From Ceratopteris richardii (Eukaryota; Streptophyta; Polypodiopsida; Polypodiales; Pteridaceae): 64,000 nt of DNA. The stretch is from assembly GCA_020310875.1 (NCBI GenBank), contig CM035417.1, positions 107,837,104-107,901,103 of the forward strand, read 5' to 3'. The notes under the pieces were generated by a model. That model ran no database searches and was not told the origin of the DNA. It saw only the letters and a program-made list of their open reading frames with translations. The position numbers and the translations under genes are program-made. Each line of letters begins with the position of its first letter. The first letter of the stretch is position 1. Shown here piece after piece: positions 11,849 through 21,478 of this stretch.

Positions 11849-12439
11849 ATGGGAGATTCTCCTCAAATAGAGAAGTTGGATAAAGAGATCTATCCAGCAT
11901 GGTCAATGAGGATGGAAGCTCATCTTATGAGCAAAGATTTGATAGGGTATATTATAGGTGAAGAAGAAAAGCCTCAATTCAGAGATCCTAGTGTTCCAAC
12001 TAGAGATGAATTGTCAGATTTGAAGACTTGGATGAAGAGAGATGCTCAAGCTAGAAGCATTATCTATATTGGAGTTAATGCCTACTTGCTACCTCACATT
12101 AGAGGTCTTGAAAGTGCAAGTGATATATGGAATGCTTTGGAGGAGCATTTCCAAAACACCACAAAGTCAATGAAGGCATCCTTGTGGGCAGAATTTACCA
12201 CATTTAAGAAGAATGCCTCTGAGTCCATCTCAGATTATGTAACAAGGATGAAGGACATTGCAGATGCATTAGGATTAGTTGATGAAGATATTGAGGAGGA
12301 TAAATTGGTAAGGCAAATCCTCACAGGTTTGAGAGGTGATGACAAATGGAAGCCATTCATTTTGTCTACTGAATTATCACTAGATCATTTTACTCTTGAT
12401 TTAAATCACTTGCTAGGACACATGCGAACCTTTGAGTAG
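11849..12439 (+). CDS. Copia Gag capsid region (UBN2-like), element 2
   Basis: 196 residues, the same length as the element 1 copy. Starts MGDSPQIEKLDKEIYPAWSM and ends LGHMRTFE before TAG. Contains the Copia Gag blocks ALEEHFQNTTKS and LVRQILTGLRGDDKW. Forms the retrotransposon capsid. An in-frame TAA follows five codons after the TAG; the zinc-knuckle frame continues in register from 12479. Confidence 0.85.
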   Translation: MGDSPQIEKLDKEIYPAWSMRMEAHLMSKDLIGYIIGEEEKPQFRDPSVPTRDELSDLKTWMKRDAQARSIIYIGVNAYLLPHIRGLESASDIWNALEEHFQNTTKSMKASLWAEFTTFKKNASESISDYVTRMKDIADALGLVDEDIEEDKLVRQILTGLRGDDKWKPFILSTELSLDHFTLDLNHLLGHMRTFE

Positions 12440-12739
12440 GATGTCAAAGGTTAAAGTGATAAAAGTGCAGTTCATGCAATGTATTCAAAGGATAAGAAGA
12501 AGAATATCAAAGGGAAGCAACAAGCAAATGAAGATGAAGGTACAACTAGCCAAGCTAACTTCCTAAGAGGAAGAGGAGGTGGCAAAGGTAGAGGAAGAGG
12601 CAGTAGTAATAAAGATGGAGTTAAAGCTTGCTGGATTTGTGGTAAGACGAATCACTTAGCTAATGATTGTTGGCATAATACTCAGAGTAATGGTGGATAT
12701 AATCAGAACTTTAATTCAAGAGGAAGAGGTGGCAGCTGA
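12440..12739 (+). pseudogene. Gag nucleocapsid zinc knuckle, element 2
   Basis: From MYSKDKKKNIKG (12479) a basic, Gly/Arg-rich segment (RGRGGGKGRGRG) leads to the CCHC knuckle CWICGKTNHLANDC at 12629-12670 (C-x2-C-x4-H-x4-C), which binds retrotransposon RNA. It is separated from the capsid ORF only by the TAG and TAA codons. The frame ends at 12739, after which the protease lies in another frame. Confidence 0.8.
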
Positions 12740-13787
12740 GTCAAAGAGGTAATTTCACAGGTAGAGGTAGTAGAGGTTACTTTGGAAGAAATGCACGTAG
12801 AGGATTCCAAAGTCAACAATATAACAATACCTACTACAATTATGCTTCAGATCAGAAGGAGGATTGAACATTGATAATGAATGCAACTTGTAAAAGGAAA
12901 AGTGAAGATCAAAGAGTCTTCTACATTGACTCAGGATGTAGCAATCACCTGAGTGGCAACATAGCATTGATGATTGATTTGGAAAATAAGGTAACTAATC
13001 ATTTAGTTCAAACAAGTGACAACACAATGTGAAGTCAATTGGATCAGTGAAGGCGAAGGATGGAAGTAATCTCTTGAGTAAGGTTTTGTATGTTCCTACA
13101 ATTCCTAAGAATCTGATTAGTGTAGGACAAATTGTTGAAAAAGGTTATGAAGTTAGGTTCACTAATGAAGGAGTGTTTGTGGAAGACCCTAGCAATGGGT
13201 ATAAAAAAATTGTTTCAGGGAAGAAAGAAGGAAGATTGTTGACATTGAAGATTCAAGGTAACATTGGTCATGCATTGTACACCTATGGAGGACATAAGAT
13301 CTCTGAGTTAGATCTTTGGCACAAAAGGCTTGGACATTTGAATGAAAGAGGTATTAAAGATATGGTTAACAATGGTTCAGTGCTTGGATTGCCTAATGTT
13401 GCAAGTCAACATATGACATACAAATGTGAGGCATGTCAATTAGGTAAGGCTCATAAGCAATCTTATTCCAAGCATGCTTTTATGTATTTAGAGAAGCTTG
13501 AATTGGTACACACAAATGTGTGGGGACCATCAAAGGATTTCAATATCAATGGTTCAAGGTACTATGTTAGTTATGTGGATGATGCTACTAGGTGGATCAC
13601 TATCTATGTGATCAAAGATAAGTCAGAGGTATTCAATACATTCAAACATTATCATGTGTATGTAGAGAGAATTACAGGTCAAAAATTGAAGAGACTAAGG
13701 TCAGATGGAGGGGGAGAGTATTTCTCTAATGAGTTGAGTGATTACTTGTGGAATGCAGGTATAAAAAGGGAAATTACTTGCATGTAA
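12740..13787 (+). pseudogene. Copia protease and integrase N-half, element 2
   Basis: Protease: FYIDSGCSNHLSGN with intact D-S-G at 12928-12936. Compared with element 1, 7 bp are missing near 13026, so the downstream pol is in a different frame. From 13029 the frame covers the protease tail (LYVPTIPKNLISVGQ), the GAG-pre-integrase zinc region (LWHKRLGHLNERG ... CEACQLGKAHKQ, HHCC) and the integrase core. The first catalytic Asp (normally HTD) is Asn: AAT at 13515-13517 in LVHTNVWGP. The second Asp is present in LRSDGGGEYF. A TAA at 13785-13787 interrupts just before the catalytic-Glu block. Confidence 0.85.
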
Positions 13788-14750
13788 TCTCCTCAACAAA
13801 ATGGTGTAGCAGAAAGGAGGAATAGAACTCTTGTTGATTTTGCAAGATCCATGATGAAGGAAAAAAATTGCCCAAATTATTTGTGGGCTGAGGCTGTAAA
13901 TACAGCCACATATTTGGTCAATAGATTACCATGTAAAGCTTTGCAGGGTATGACACCATATGAGGCATGGTGGGGTAAGAGACCTACTCTAGATCATTGC
14001 AAAGTATTTGGTTGTTTGGCATATGCATATGTGCCATCTCATTTAAGGCACAAATTGGAACCTAAAGCTGAAAAGTATGTGTTCATTGGATATGATGATA
14101 AGCAGATGGGACATAGATTGTGGAGTCCATCCACAAAACAATTCCTTGTGTCAAAGGATGTTACATTTGATGAGCAAGCTACTTGGTATGCAAGTACAAT
14201 CAATATTTATGCAGCTGATGAAGAAGTTGTGAATCAAAAGAAAGGTAAATCAAAGATTAAGATATTTGATGAAGAGGAGAAGAATGAAGTATAGGTTGAA
14301 GTTGAAGAAGTGCCAAGATTTGATCCAGAATGTGATGAACCAGAAACCTCAAGAAGTGGAGAAATCAGAAGGTCATCAACACACAAATGGCAACCTACAA
14401 GGTATAGCTATGACACTTCTTTCTTGGCTACCAAAGATTATGCTTATATGATAAAGGCAGATGAAGACCCTTCTACATATGAAGAGGCAAAAGGTAAGGA
14501 AAATTGGGAGAAAGCTATGCAGGAAGAGTATGATGCATTGATGGAGAATGAGACTTGGGATTTGGTTCCTAGACCAAATAGTCATAAGATCATTGGATGC
14601 AAAAGGGTCTACAAGACAAAGACGTATGCAGATGGAAGTGTGTCTAGGTATAAAGCTAGACTTGTTGTGAAAGGTTTTGCTCAGACTTATGGTATAGATT
14701 ATGATGAGACCTATAGTCGTGTGACAAAGATGACAACCATCAGGACACTC
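13788..14750 (+). pseudogene. Copia integrase C-half and truncated reverse transcriptase, element 2
   Basis: In the same frame as the upstream integrase. SPQQNGVAERRNR holds the catalytic Glu; LWAEAVNTATYLVNR and GMTPYEAWWGKRP follow. TAG at 14292-14294, then the RT N-terminus: WEKAMQEEYDALMENETWD, RYKARLVVKGFAQTYGIDY and TKMTTIRTLI. At about 14750 homology stops before the catalytic F(V)YVDD region, so the RT lacks its active site and RNase H is absent. Confidence 0.85.
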
Positions 14751-15566
14751 ATAGGGTATACCAACATTGTGAATACCGATGGTCATACTTTGGTGTCCAT
14801 ATGACCATTGAAAATGGTTGAAAAAAACATGGAGGCCATACAACGATCATTTGATCATCGGTATAGCCATTAAAAAGAAATAGTCGGTATACGTGTCGAA
14901 AATTAGAGGTGCTAATATAGGCATCAATATGAGCACTAGTAATTACCTGGAAATATGGATGCTCAAAATGATGCTCATACTGACGTTGTCGTAGAGATTC
15001 ACATCTCTACTCTCGCATCTACTTGCATCAAATCCAGATATTTGACAGAACAAAGGTTCACGATACGATTGTGGATGTCAGAGAGATTTACTCTCCTCAC
15101 TTGGAAAGACAATCAAAGATTAAGGAGCAGAAGGGCCACTTCCGATCGCATTTAACACTCGAACTTAAATGAAGCATGATGAAATATTGATTTCTAGAAC
15201 TTCTGATCCCTATGAGAAGATTTCAATGGATATTGTATTTAGATTTTTCTTCACAAGTAAAAAAATGGGAAACTCGTCATTGTAATGTGAATTATGTTAT
15301 TTATAAAATTAAAGTAAAAGAAATGGTTGAAGGACGATTGGAGGATGATCGAACAGCGCTCAAAGTTGCAGAAGATTTATTGTTCTATATGAACTCTTTT
15401 TTAGGCACGCAACAGACGAATGGCTTTTGAGAAAAGTTGGTACCATGCAGAGGAAGAAAAGGAGCGTTGCCGGTCTTCTGAAGGAAGAGAGGCCAATGTT
15501 CAGGTTTCAATCTGGTACATACCTTTTTCGGGAACAGCAATGGCAGAGGTAGGAGGGCGACACAAT
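14751..15566. other. Unassigned DNA between Copia truncation and LTR F
   Basis: Begins with GGGTATACC and contains several CGGTAT/ATACCG motifs (ATACCGATGG at ~14774, ATCGGTAT at ~14858, GTCGGTAT at ~14883) and the 13-mer ATGAGCACTAGTA shared with the window start. It may be an end of a CACTA-like element that interrupted the Copia RT; this is inference. No TIR pair was found. Confidence 0.35.
15212..15430 (+). CDS. Unrecognised 72-residue open frame
   Basis: Reads MRRFQWILYLDFSS at the start and VAEDLLFYMNSFLGT near the end. After the stop another frame (AFEKSWYHAEEEKERC) continues, hinting at a broken gene fragment. Charged, amphipathic composition looks more gene-like than its surroundings, but I do not recognise the family and cannot exclude chance. 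Confidence 0.25.
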   Translation: MRRFQWILYLDFSSQVKKWETRHCNVNYVIYKIKVKEMVEGRLEDDRTALKVAEDLLFYMNSFLGTQQTNGF

Positions 15567-17400
15567 TGATCGGAGCAGATCCCAATTCTGGGAAAAATTG
15601 GAGATGACTAATCAAGGTGAAGTTTGGGGGGGCGATGCATCAGATTTATGATGGAGAGATGAATGTTGAACGGAGCTTCTGAGCGAGATTCAAAGTCAAT
15701 GTTATTAGGTGCTGAGGAGGTATATCGTGGTGCGGCGCTAAGGCTTTGATCATCAGAAGAGCACTGGCGGATTGGTGGTGATAAGAGAGAGGTTGCTGAT
15801 TGAAGGGGATGGGAGTGCATCCATCATTTTCTGAAGCCGATTCTAGTAACAACAGGCTATCTGAATCTGTGCGCTATCATCTCATTGATCCAATGAAGGT
15901 TTTTTTCTATCTTAATCTGGTATAGATCATGCATCGAGTCTAACGTCGATGGCGGAGGTCAACCTTATTGAAAATATACGGCACAGTTTGCTAACGAGGA
16001 TGGTCTGAGAGCCAATGACAGAAAAGAAGCTGATGGTTGTCCGTGTTATTCAAGCTACCATCGCTCATATTCAAGATAGTTGTTTTGTATGATGCGCTGA
16101 CACTGTACTAAATTAAATCTGGAGTTTTAATCACTTAGCCATGTCTTTAATTGACTCTGTCACTCTGAAGCATCCACGCTGGATAAATTTCTGACTATTT
16201 AACGCCAAATCCATGTTAATTCTGCAACTTGTTTTACTGCGCTCTAATATTTTTACAGGACCTTAACGAATGCTAGAAGCTGTACACTTGTTGTTATGAC
16301 ATATCAATCGTTGTCTAAGGATCAAAGTATAGATTCGTAATTCTGACCACAACACCGTTCTGTTTAAATATGATCTTAACTTTTCTGATCATGATTGGAA
16401 ATAAGATATGATTCAACAGTGCCTTCGCTATACTACACACAGAATACAGAAACTCAAGTTGTACAATTAGTACGAGGTTGATTCATATTTAATATATTCC
16501 ATTCAGTGTTGTAAATCTGAATTGGTCGAGCACTTATTTTGTCTTTGCGAACGTCACTTCCGTGATCATACTTCTGTAAGAACTTGACTTGTAAGAACTT
16601 GACTTGCAGGGAATATATCAGCTTACTATAAATAAAAAATGAAAAGGTATCGAGAGTTAAGACGCATAATTCACAACCAATCTGACACTTTTTGATGGGA
16701 AAAATTTCCAAAGTTTATCTGATTCGTTTTAACCTATGCATAACGATTCTGAAATGATCTATGTAGAAAAGGAAGCTCTGATCGTTGTACAGATAACATA
16801 TATCCTGCTTCTGGTATAAGATAAATATAAAATCAATGTAAAGAAAACATAACTGATGTGAGATCGATTTATATTGATGAACTGCTGCGCTTAGTTACTA
16901 TATCATATTCGATATAAGAAACGATTTATAATTTATTACCAGATGTGCACTAAAGGTGTTTGTTACATGATTCGATGAATTGTCCTTGTATATATATTTT
17001 ATGTTGAAGACTAATAGATAAGTTGGATTTTGATCGTGTTGCGCACAAATCTATGTGAATCAAGCTCTAGAAGAATTAAACGTTTTGTCTTTGAAGGGAA
17101 ATAGACGCATAGACGATGTTGAATTAATGTTATGAAATTGAGGTTTTTTATCAACTTGAAATCATGTGTGATAGGAAACCATGTGTCATGGTACATTGAA
17201 TGTGAACTAATATTATAAATGATGAATGTGTTAAGACTCATTTATGAATGTTAAAAAATGAAGTTGAAATCCATATAAGGAATTCGTTTGCAAGTGAATT
17301 GCTCACTCTCAGTCTTCACTGCACATGAGTTTGCTAAGCACCCCGCGTGCGCCGTATTATCGGCGGTCGCCCTGATCCACCGACCGTCGCTTCCGTCTGG
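15567..17400 (+). repeat. LTR F copy 1 (1.83 kb)
   Basis: Near-identical direct copy of 21470-23305 (a few percent mismatch). It starts TGATCGGAGCAGATCCC and runs to CGCTTCCGTCTGG, where it is cut before the TGACA end seen in copy 2 and joined to a CA-rich array. Inner landmarks include a (pyrimidine)ACAG stretch at ~16250-16260 and a TTTTATGTTGAAGAC block. No coding potential recognised. Confidence 0.7.
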
Positions 17401-17664
17401 ACACACATCACATCATACACGCGCACACACACATATCACATACACACATACATCACATCATACACGCGCACACACACATATCACATACACACATACACAC
17501 CTCATACACCCACACATACACACATCACATACATCACATCATACACGTGCACACACACATATCACATACACACATACATCACATCATACACGCGCACACA
17601 CACATATCACATACACACATACACACCTCATACACCTGCACATACACACATCACATACACACAC
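17401..17664. repeat. CA-rich minisatellite (CACACATCACATAC type)
   Basis: Irregular tandem of CACACATATCACATACAC and CATCACATCATACACGCG phrases. It is the G LTR's L2 block in minus orientation. Open frames through it (His/Thr-rich) are artefacts of the repeat. Confidence 0.9.
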
Positions 17665-20125
17665 TGCTGCAAGGACCCAGACCAAGCCATGCAATAGGCA
17701 TGGGCATGCTTCCAGCCGGACAATCAACATCAAGATCATCAAACACAGCAGTACATGATGGCTTAATATCCCGAGCACTAGGAGGGTCTAATGAGAAAGA
17801 AGGAAAAACAGAAGAAAGTAAAGAGCAGGAGAAAGTACCTGCAAAGAAACATTATGAGAAACTTGAGCTCAACACTCATTTAAATACATACACAAGTCAT
17901 TTCTAAACCACTCTTTTTAGTTTTAACTTTTAATCTACAACCACACTTTAATCTCCTTACTTCCACCACACTTTCGAGTTTAACTTTTCTACTTTAATTA
18001 CACTTAATTTCTACTCCTCTCTTTTCATCTTCACTAATTCTCTCCACTCTTTCTCTTAACCAACTTTTTTCACTTTAAGTGCATCTTCTATTGAGACCAC
18101 TCCTTAAATCTCTTTAGTTACACAACTTATATAAGCCATTCTTTTTCCTAGCACTCATATAGTCCACTAGTTATTTATCCATTTAATTAATCATTTTAAT
18201 CTAATTAGCCTACATTTCTTATTTAAATAAATCAATTAATTTAAGCTTAGTTTAAGGGTTTAATTAATTAGAACCTTAGTATTTAAATAAACATATTTAA
18301 TTAAAGTAATTTTTAATGACATAGTTTAATGTTTAATACATAAATATGTAATTTAGATATTAATGTTTTTGAATAACATCTATGTTAACTCTTTAAATAT
18401 AGTAAATCCTAGAAAACCTATTGGAAACCCATAAACCCCCCTGGGTTAGACCATTAAAATCCTTCTGAACCCTAGCTTTAACCCATTATAAATCATCTAA
18501 ACCCTTAACATTAACCAAATCTTATAAACAACACATGAATTCAAGAAACCCTAAGCTGAATACCCATAATTCTTGAATGTAAAAATAGGAAATTCTCATT
18601 AAATGAGTAATTAGGGTAAACCCTAACATGAACATATGTCCTGCTTCATCCTTCATACCTGAAAACACTTTCAAAATAGTTAATCCAATTAACACAACTG
18701 ATCAACAGTGATATAAAAGAGGTTTAGAATTCACCAATAAATATTTTAATTTTTCGGGTCATCAATTGGAAGATGCAAATCTTCCCGACATCCACCGCCA
18801 CCAAACCTGCACATCGTCCCGATGGGCCAACTTGCAGATTAAGGGAAGCAGCATTTTCAATGATTATCCTAAAATTAAATCATAGAACAACATCAATTCT
18901 TTTTTAAATATATTTAATCTTATCAAATTTTAAATCTTTTCAACATGCACATGAAGTTTATTTCAATTACATCTGGCAATGAAAACATATTAAAGTATAA
19001 AGGTAAACTATTAACCTTTTCAGTCAACAAACATTAGTTTACATTTTATCCATTTATAAACTATGTAAAGATTAGTATAAAACAGAATTCATTTTCATTC
19101 ATTCAAATGCAGGTTTCGTCATATATATGCATTCACATATGGGCAATCAAGCATGCCAAAGAAATCTACTAAATCTACTTGGACAGACAACCGCCTTGTA
19201 TGCCCAATTTTAATCCCTAGATGTGTTTTTTCACAACTAGTTTTCTTCATATAAATATGATGTAAACTTCATATTGATAATAAATGTAAATACCTTTTTG
19301 GGGTGGAAGAAGGTATAACTTCCATGTCAATATTCTTTTTTTTTTTTTTGCTACTTTTTTGTTTTAAAGGGGAAAGGCTTAACCCCTTAATCCGAGCTAA
19401 GGATCTAGCTGCATGGACAAGAAAGATCTAGGTTTTCACAGACATGTATCATGCAACAATATGCTCCTACATATATACAACTACTTTCGTTATCTAAATG
19501 AACTACAAATCCTTCTATTTTTAACAAATCTCACTTAATCTATAAATGTAGAAATATAAATTATGTCTATTTTCCTAATATGGTTAAATAGAGTCCTTTA
19601 TAAATTAATATTCTTCATTCCAGTTTTTATCAATTAGTTTTATATGAATGCAAATAAAATACGTAAAACAAAATTTTAAGACAAAGAAAAATACGACCTA
19701 AAATCAATTTTATCTTCAATCTGCTTCATCTTCAATCTGCTCTCTTTAAATTCATCAGAACTTTTGGCATAACATCTTCAATTGCTTTGATCAATGCATC
19801 TTCAGAACTTGTAATCACTTATAAAATAGAAGCTACAAAACAAGTAATCTTCATTATCATTTATCTTGCAAATATAAATTCATATATTCTATCATATTCA
19901 TCTTCATCATGTCACAAATTTCATCATAAGAAATTCATAGTGGTTATAATTATCATAAATAGTGCATTCTTAATTTTTTTAAATAGGTTTTTCAACCTAT
20001 GAAACAAAGTTCATAAAATTTAGGAAGAATCAAAATGTTCAAAGTTTTTAACTTGTATCTTTATAAATGAGCATCATTTTTTTTATATCAATGAAAAATT
20101 CATATCTAGATTATAAAAGTTCCTC

Positions 20126-20308
20126 TTACTCATCATATGGTATATCAATAAAATCATCCTCATATTGTAATATTTTTTTCATGTTCTTCATATTTATCAT
20201 GATCATATTTATATCATATATATTTCTTTCTTTTAAAAGTATATCATCATAATTGTTGTAAACAAAGATCATTTTGTGCAAAATATTCATCATAATAATA
20301 TTCTTCAT
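20126..20308 (-). other. Conserved 60-codon open frame after gag (copy A)
   Basis: MKNIIMMNILHKMIFVYNNY..., Asn/Ile/Met/Tyr-rich, present in all four internal regions (also 38178-38360, 53862-54044, 58383-58565). It lies in AT-rich DNA between gag and the 3' LTR. No family recognised; conservation may simply reflect the youth of the copies. Confidence 0.3.
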
Positions 20309-20569
20309 AATTGTTCTACATAATAGATTTCTTCTTATTTGTGAAAGAAAAAAAAATCATAAATTTATCATAAGTTTAGGAAATGACAAGCATATTGATC
20401 AAAATCATTTGCAAGCATAATTACCAACATGTTTTTGTTTAATTTGAAACAACTTTGTGTTTTCATATTTTAGAATTCTTTTGATTAAACAAATCGTAAT
20501 GTAAACTTAATCATACGTTTGTAATTAGCTTTTCAAACATTAAAACTAAACAATTTAGGTATATGTTTC

Positions 20570-20809
20570 TCAATTTTTATTCAAATTTGAGAGTTCATAA
20601 TGAAGAATTCCTTCTAAATTCCTAAACTCGTGATCAAATTGAGTATCTATTGACTTAAGACTTGCATTAAAATCAGATACTACTGTAGTTAAGATTGAAA
20701 GAAACGAGTTTAAGGACTCAAAATTGGAATTAAGCTTTAAATCTATAGATGAAATTAATCGTGCTTCCATATCATGCAGAAGATTCTCTACATTAGATCT
20801 CATTTTCAT
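20570..20809 (-). pseudogene. Family G Gag N-terminal fragment, copy A
   Basis: 79 codons starting MKMRSNVENLLHDMEAR, alignable with the other G gag copies. After LSNLNKN it jumps at ~20570 to the post-gag sequence (GAGAAACATATACC). The deletion spans ~1.0 kb including the zinc knuckle. The join lies in AAAAATTG, where both parental sequences have A-runs. Confidence 0.8.
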
Positions 20810-21136
20810 TTAATTATGTGCAAGCAAAAAGAATCCAAATATAAATACCTGGAATCTGAATCGAAGAAGAGGCTTAAAGAGTGACTTGTGTATAAGTTTA
20901 TACAATTTTTAATAGAATCAAAATCTAATACATCAGTTGCTAATGGATGCATGCGCATACATGATATCGACAGGTTGGATTGAAGAAGCTTCTTCATCCG
21001 TGGGAGCAGTGGCTTTGTCTTTGACTCCTTGCACTCTTCTAGGTGTTGAGGGCTGTTCCCTAGGGAACTGAGCGCCTCCACGAAGAGTGGCAAGTAGCTA
21101 TCCTCATCTCGCCACCCCTTTTCATCGACATTAGAA

Positions 21137-21171
21137 GCCATCTTGGATTTCTGTCCGTTGCCACCACCCAG
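21137..21171 (-). pseudogene. 5' fragment of a plant zinc-binding gene (At2g23090-like)
   Basis: Minus strand reads GGGNGQKSKMA, the characteristic N-terminus of the small plant 4F5/zf-met2 proteins. The initiator codon is CTG rather than ATG. It runs straight into family G sequence (GCTTCTAATGTCGATG). Upstream on the same strand (21172-21340) is leader-like DNA with pyrimidine tracts ending in CCTCAG. Confidence 0.65.
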
Positions 21172-21317
21172 TGTCACGAACCTGAGGCAAAAGAGGGGCC
21201 AAAAATTACGAAGATCTGTAAAAAAGAGGGACGATACGAGATCTGTAAAGAAGAGGGACGATACGAAGGAGAGGGTGGATTGACAAAAAATAAACAAAAC
21301 AACACAACGCGGAAAGA

Positions 21318-21349
<32 letters not shown>
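21172..21349 (-). other. Leader-like DNA of the captured plant gene
   Basis: Read on the minus strand: a CT microsatellite, then TTTCCGCGTTGTG, two copies of the phrase GTATCGTCCCTCTT separated by ACAGATCTC, and CTTTTGCCTCAG before GTTCGTGACACTGGG. This resembles a plant 5' untranslated leader. It links the two oppositely oriented coding fragments. Confidence 0.4.
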
Positions 21350-21353
<4 letters not shown>

Positions 21354-21478
21354 AGGAGAAATTGAAGGCTGCTTCGAAAGGTAGTCAATTGGAAGCCAAC
21401 AAGAAGGCTATGTCTATTCAATGCAAGGTATGTATGCAGACGTTCATGTGTACCACAAATGAAGTGAAGTGTCGGGAG
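21350..21478 (+). pseudogene. 3' fragment of a plant zinc-binding gene (At2g23090-like)
   Basis: Plus strand encodes AQEKLKAASKGSQLEANKKA followed by MSIQCKVCMQTFMCTT and NEVKCRE. This matches the strongly conserved core of the plant zf-met2 family (usual form KAMSIQCKVCMQTFICTTSEVKCREHAEAKH), including the C-x2-C. The remaining Cys/His-bearing end is lost because LTR F begins exactly here; TGTCGGGAG is both Cys-Arg-Glu coding and the LTR start. It is inverted relative to the 5' fragment at 21137-21171, so the gene is rearranged and non-functional. Confidence 0.75.

Larger units (their letters stand above)
10615..14750 (+). mobile_element. Ty1/Copia retrotransposon 2, 3'-truncated
   Basis: 5' LTR, Met-tRNA primer site, gag, zinc knuckle, protease, integrase and the start of reverse transcriptase occur in canonical Copia order. 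The 5' LTR lacks its first ~80 bp compared with element 1. The element stops inside the RT domain at about 14750, where unrelated DNA begins. Lesions: TAG and TAA after gag, a frame change before protease, a 7-bp deletion near 13026, TAA at 13785 and TAG at 14292. Confidence 0.9.
17401..21136 (-). mobile_element. Family G retrotransposon copy A (truncated, deleted)
   Basis: Minus-oriented. 3' LTR part 18790-17401, internal region 18791-21136. The LTR starts (minus sense) at 18790 with TGTCGGGAAGATTTGC, but its distal half ((GA)n block and U5) is missing. The internal region keeps the first 79 gag codons, then lacks ~1.0 kb of gag and retains the 3' internal part. At the gag-proximal end it fuses at ~21137 to a plant gene fragment instead of reaching a primer site and 5' LTR. 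Confidence 0.8.

Noticed and set aside
15608-15852. Minus-strand frames in LTR F (also 21511-21755)
   Set aside because: Present in both copies only because the LTRs are near-identical; no recognised protein and they lie within an LTR.
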